The notes under the pieces are model-generated. The model was not told the origin of the DNA. It ran no database searches and saw only the letters and a list, made by a program, of their open reading frames with translations. A DNA stretch of 45,091 bases from Nitratireductor sp. (GTDB taxonomy: Bacteria; Pseudomonadota; Alphaproteobacteria; Rhizobiales; Rhizobiaceae), in assembly GCA_020441665.1 (NCBI GenBank), contig JAGRLT010000082.1:1-45091 (forward strand), written 5' to 3'. The translations under genes were made by a program, and so were the position numbers. How positions within the stretch are numbered: position 1 is the first letter of the stretch; every line of letters begins with the position of its first letter. Below are positions 42,860-45,091 of this stretch, in pieces.

Positions 42860-43132
42860 TTAGTAGGAGTAGCGGTCGACACAGTGGCTGTATTTGCGCC
42901 ACCAGTAGTGCGAGCCGGTGTGACGGGCCTTCCGCTTGAGATAGTGGCACTCTTCGACCGGGTCGTAGCCGCCGACATAGAAGCCGAAGTGCGGGCGATA
43001 ATACCGGTGCTTGTTGTAGTGATTGTTGTAGTTCTGGTTGTGCTGACCGCCCTTGTTGCCGGCTTCAGCGGAGACTGCGCCGAGCAGGGTCGATGCGGTC
43101 AGGACCAGAGCTGCGATCGTTTTTGCTTTCAT
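42860..43132 (-). CDS. Small secreted protein rich in Tyr/His/Trp with two cysteines
   Basis: 90 residues from ATG 43130-43132; AAAGGA is upstream, and a longer frame to 43183 is not needed. Signal peptide KAKTIAALVLTASTLLGAVSAEA, then an Asn/His/Tyr-rich segment (NQNYNNHYNKHRYYRPHF) and a C-terminal motif EECHYLKRKARHTGSHYWWRKYSHC with two cysteines 21 residues apart that could form a disulfide. This C-terminal pattern recurs in small rhizobial exported proteins, but no function is known to me. Convergent to the response-regulator gene and equipped with its own GAAACA promoter module. Confidence 0.8.
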   Translation of the reverse strand: MKAKTIAALVLTASTLLGAVSAEAGNKGGQHNQNYNNHYNKHRYYRPHFGFYVGGYDPVEECHYLKRKARHTGSHYWWRKYSHCVDRYSY

Positions 43133-43171
43133 TGGATTTTCCTTTCTTGGGGTTCGTTTTCCAATGAGCGC

Positions 43172-43234
43172 CTTATCGGTCATGCACGTTTCAATGCGTT
43201 CTCGCCACGCGGGTTGAAATGCTTCGATTGTTTC
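43172..43234 (-). promoter_or_regulatory. GAAACA promoter module, copy D (small secreted protein)
   Basis: Read on the minus strand from 43234: GAAACA-ATC-GAAGCA (43234-43220), N16, GAGAAC (43203-43198), N5, GAAACG (43192-43187), N9, GATAAG (43177-43172); the start codon is 102 nt from the first base. Confidence 0.75.
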
Positions 43235-43364
43235 GGAGCGGTTTCACGGGGATGACGCCGACCCATGATGAGGTCGGCGCCGGCCATTCTCTCACGATGA
43301 CGGCTTGTGGCCGCGTAGCAGCTTGCGAGACCAGGCCCGTGTCGCGCGGCGAGGGTGGCGCGCG

Positions 43365-44168
43365 TCAGGGAACGCTGTGCCCGGCTTGCGGGTAGAGACC
43401 GCACATGGCTGCCGGGGCAGCAAATTCATTCCAGGTGTCGCCCTGCTGGGCAAGGCGATCCGCCACGGCGTACAACGCCGTTGGCAGATGGACGAGGCCG
43501 CTATGGCTGCCGATGACCTCGATGTTCTCGGCATCGCGGGAATCCTCGTCCAGGCAGGTTTCCCAGGCCACGATCCCGTCCGAGCGGGTGTAGATTGCCG
43601 TCGCGGGAACCGGCAGCGGTTCCCTGGGCAGGGTCCAGACCGAAAACCGGGACGGATGCACGTGGAGCGATGACAGGGAGTCGAACACCGCGCCCAGGCT
43701 GCTCTGCGAGCTGCGCTCGATGCGGAACGGGCTTGCCAGCGTGATAACCTGACGCACCGAGTCGGGACGGCGCCGGGCCAGATCCCGCGCGTACAGCCCC
43801 CCGAGGCTGACGCCGACCAGGCTGACCGGCTCGCCATGGGCCAGGAGAATCTCGTCGAGCCGCTGTTCGAGCCCGTCCAGAATGGCTTCGGTGGGCCCCA
43901 GATTGACGCCCAGCGTCCACGGATAGGCGATATGCCGCTGCTCCGACAGATAGTGGCGGAGGACGGCCGTCGCATCGTCGTCGGTCAGGAAGCCGGGCAG
44001 GACAAGCACCGGGCGGCCGACGCCCTTGGGCGCCAGCCGCAGCATCGGCCTGGCCAGCGTGAACTGCCAAAGTTCGAACAATGCCCGGCTCTGCTCGAGC
44101 GCGAACCAGACGTTCGAACTTCGGGTATTCGTATGGAGCGCAGGCACGCCTTCAGGCAATGAGATCAC
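43365..44168 (-). CDS. Alpha/beta hydrolase linked to phasin and acyltransferase genes
   Basis: 267 residues from GTG 44166-44168 overlapping the phasin-like stop (GTGA). PVLVLPGFLTDDDAT at the start of the core, nucleophile elbow GVSLGG, and HSGLVH for the histidine near residue 225; the acid probably lies in the TRSDGIV segment. The layout resembles triacylglycerol lipase/PHB-associated hydrolases. Together with the phasin-like protein and a wax ester synthase/DGAT it suggests turnover of storage lipid or polyester granules (inference). Confidence 0.82.
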   Translation of the reverse strand: MISLPEGVPALHTNTRSSNVWFALEQSRALFELWQFTLARPMLRLAPKGVGRPVLVLPGFLTDDDATAVLRHYLSEQRHIAYPWTLGVNLGPTEAILDGLEQRLDEILLAHGEPVSLVGVSLGGLYARDLARRRPDSVRQVITLASPFRIERSSQSSLGAVFDSLSSLHVHPSRFSVWTLPREPLPVPATAIYTRSDGIVAWETCLDEDSRDAENIEVIGSHSGLVHLPTALYAVADRLAQQGDTWNEFAAPAAMCGLYPQAGHSVP

Positions 44169-44473
44169 TTGTCACCCGAAGTCACGAGCGTCCGGATGAA
44201 ATCCACCTGCGCCTTGAGCACGGATTCCAGATAGGTAAAGTGCGCTTCGGTGAGCACCGTGGAACTCACGCGCGGCGGCAAAGCGGCGGCCTGGCCCTCC
44301 GGCAATCCGGCTGCGGCCTGCTTCGCCATGGTGTCCCAGTATTTCGCCGACTCCATGGCCAGTTCGCGCTGCTGCGAAAGCGCCTCGAGCTGCTGCTTGT
44401 TCGCCTGGTTGAGGGCATCGAGCTGCTGCTGCTGGAGGTCGGGCGCTGCTTCCACCTTGTCTTCGGTACTCAT
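44165..44473 (-). CDS. Phasin-like granule-associated protein
   Basis: 102 residues from ATG 44471-44473, with AAAGGA 8 nt upstream. Glutamine- and alanine-rich, all-helical, with a central coiled-coil (LQQQQLDALNQANKQQLEALSQQRELAMESAKYWDTMAKQAA), then LTEAHFTYLESVLKAQVDFIRTLV, as in small phasins that coat polyhydroxyalkanoate or lipid granules. No cysteine or signal peptide. It overlaps the hydrolase gene and follows the acyltransferase gene by 122 nt. Confidence 0.7.
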   Translation of the reverse strand: MSTEDKVEAAPDLQQQQLDALNQANKQQLEALSQQRELAMESAKYWDTMAKQAAAGLPEGQAAALPPRVSSTVLTEAHFTYLESVLKAQVDFIRTLVTSGDK

Positions 44474-44595
44474 TTTTTGTCCTTTCTTCACTCGTTTGAA
44501 CGTTCGGATTGTATACTTCTATCCGTGGCCTGCCACCGGCTCGCGATCCTTGTCGCTCTTACGGCACCGGCGCCGGATCGAGGGGCTGCCGCGTC

Positions 44596-45091
44596 TCAGG
44601 ATTTTTTCTTGGATTTCTTCCCGGACTTCTTGCCGCCGGCGGGCTTCTTCGCAAGCACGGGGTTCTTCCCTGCCGAGGCCGCCGTCGCTATCAATTCGCC
44701 GATACTGCGGTCGAGCCCGTCGGCGAAAACCTGGATATCCGGCATCGACTCATAGTCGCCGGTAACCCCGAAGCGGGCATATCCGTCATAGGAAAACACG
44801 CTGGTACCCAGCCGCATGGTGCTGGCCAGCGGGACATAGGGATAATTGTCGAGCATCCGGCAGCCCAACACGTATAGCGGGTGCTGGGGTCCCGGCACGT
44901 TGGTCGCCACGGTATTGACCGGATTGGGCGCATGGCTGGCGGTGCGGGCGCTCATCGCCATCAGGGCGGGCGGCTGGAAGCCGGCCAGCGAGGCGAGCAC
45001 ATCGGCCGCAAGCGCCTGCTTGGATGCCTTGAGGCCATCCATCTGCGTGCGGATGCTGGCCAGCCGCTCCCGGGGATCGGCGATGCCGACC
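44596..45091 (-). CDS. WS/DGAT-type acyltransferase, C-terminal 164 residues
   Basis: Cut by the right edge of the window. The visible C-terminus has the block TNVPGPQHPLYVLGCRMLDNYPYVPLASTMRLGTSVFSYDG, then FGVTGDYESMPDIQVFADGLDRSIGELI, typical of bacterial wax ester synthase/acyl-CoA:diacylglycerol acyltransferases; the HHxxxDG active site would lie upstream, outside. A lysine-rich tail (KKPAGGKKSGKKSKKKS) ends the protein. Function: acyl transfer from CoA to long-chain alcohols or diacylglycerol, making wax esters or triacylglycerol stored as granules. First visible gene of the minus-strand operon. Confidence 0.87.
   Translation of the reverse strand, partial: VGIADPRERLASIRTQMDGLKASKQALAADVLASLAGFQPPALMAMSARTASHAPNPVNTVATNVPGPQHPLYVLGCRMLDNYPYVPLASTMRLGTSVFSYDGYARFGVTGDYESMPDIQVFADGLDRSIGELIATAASAGKNPVLAKKPAGGKKSGKKSKKKS

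Overview
The window is GC-rich, densely coded DNA from an alphaproteobacterium, most likely of the order Hyphomicrobiales (Rhizobiales). The pointers are the infC / rpmI-rplT / pheS-pheT neighbourhood with an AUU-started infC, a membrane-bound ferritin MbfA gene preceded by an Irr-type iron control element, a DUF1127 microprotein, CadC-like winged-helix/TPR regulators, and a palindromic 'CCTCGGG...CCCGAGG' repeat family that I associate with this group. The genus cannot be fixed from the sequence alone. No rRNA, tRNA, CRISPR array, prophage or transposase was seen.

Left part (1-19.4 kb), largely core genome. It starts with the 5' part of lepA. Next come a two-gene operon of unknown function behind an AT-rich, palindrome-loaded promoter, a permuted papain-like peptidase, and a CecR-type TetR regulator co-transcribed with an HlyD-ABC-ABC2 exporter. 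Then follow mbfA, a TMEM43-like protein, a BenE-type transporter, an alpha/beta hydrolase, infC, a LysR gene divergent from a small secreted protein, rpmI-rplT, pheS, a GIY-YIG cassette enclosed by perfect 35-nt inverted repeats, pheT and arfB.

Middle part (19.4-36.8 kb), accessory catabolism and redox. A divergent cluster has HutF-like deiminase, HutC-like GntR regulator, aminoglycoside/choline-kinase-like phosphotransferase and dimethylglycine-dehydrogenase-like flavoprotein on the minus strand. A Rieske oxygenase, a RidA homologue and a DUF1028 protein lie on the plus strand. It looks like a pathway for an N-methylated or imidazole-type compound, but the substrate is unknown. After a sulfatase-family gene there is a tight five-gene minus-strand operon (OsmC - flavin monooxygenase - OsmC - cysteine synthase::glutaredoxin fusion - PLP decarboxylase) divergent from a winged-helix/TPR regulator.

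Right part (36.9-45.1 kb), signalling. A truncated haemoglobin, a class III nucleotidyl cyclase, a hybrid histidine kinase and an OmpR-family response regulator form one compact, partly overlapping operon. Around it, four genes (a 44-residue ORF, a DUF1127 protein, an alpha/beta hydrolase and a small secreted protein) each carry the same upstream DNA module: GAARCA-N3-GAARCA, then 27 nt later GAAACG, always pointing at the gene and 97-103 nt from its start codon. This repeated promoter architecture, bracketing a globin/cyclase/two-component operon, is the most promising undescribed system in the window. The right edge holds a minus-strand operon of a WS/DGAT-type acyltransferase (cut by the window end), a phasin-like protein and an alpha/beta hydrolase.
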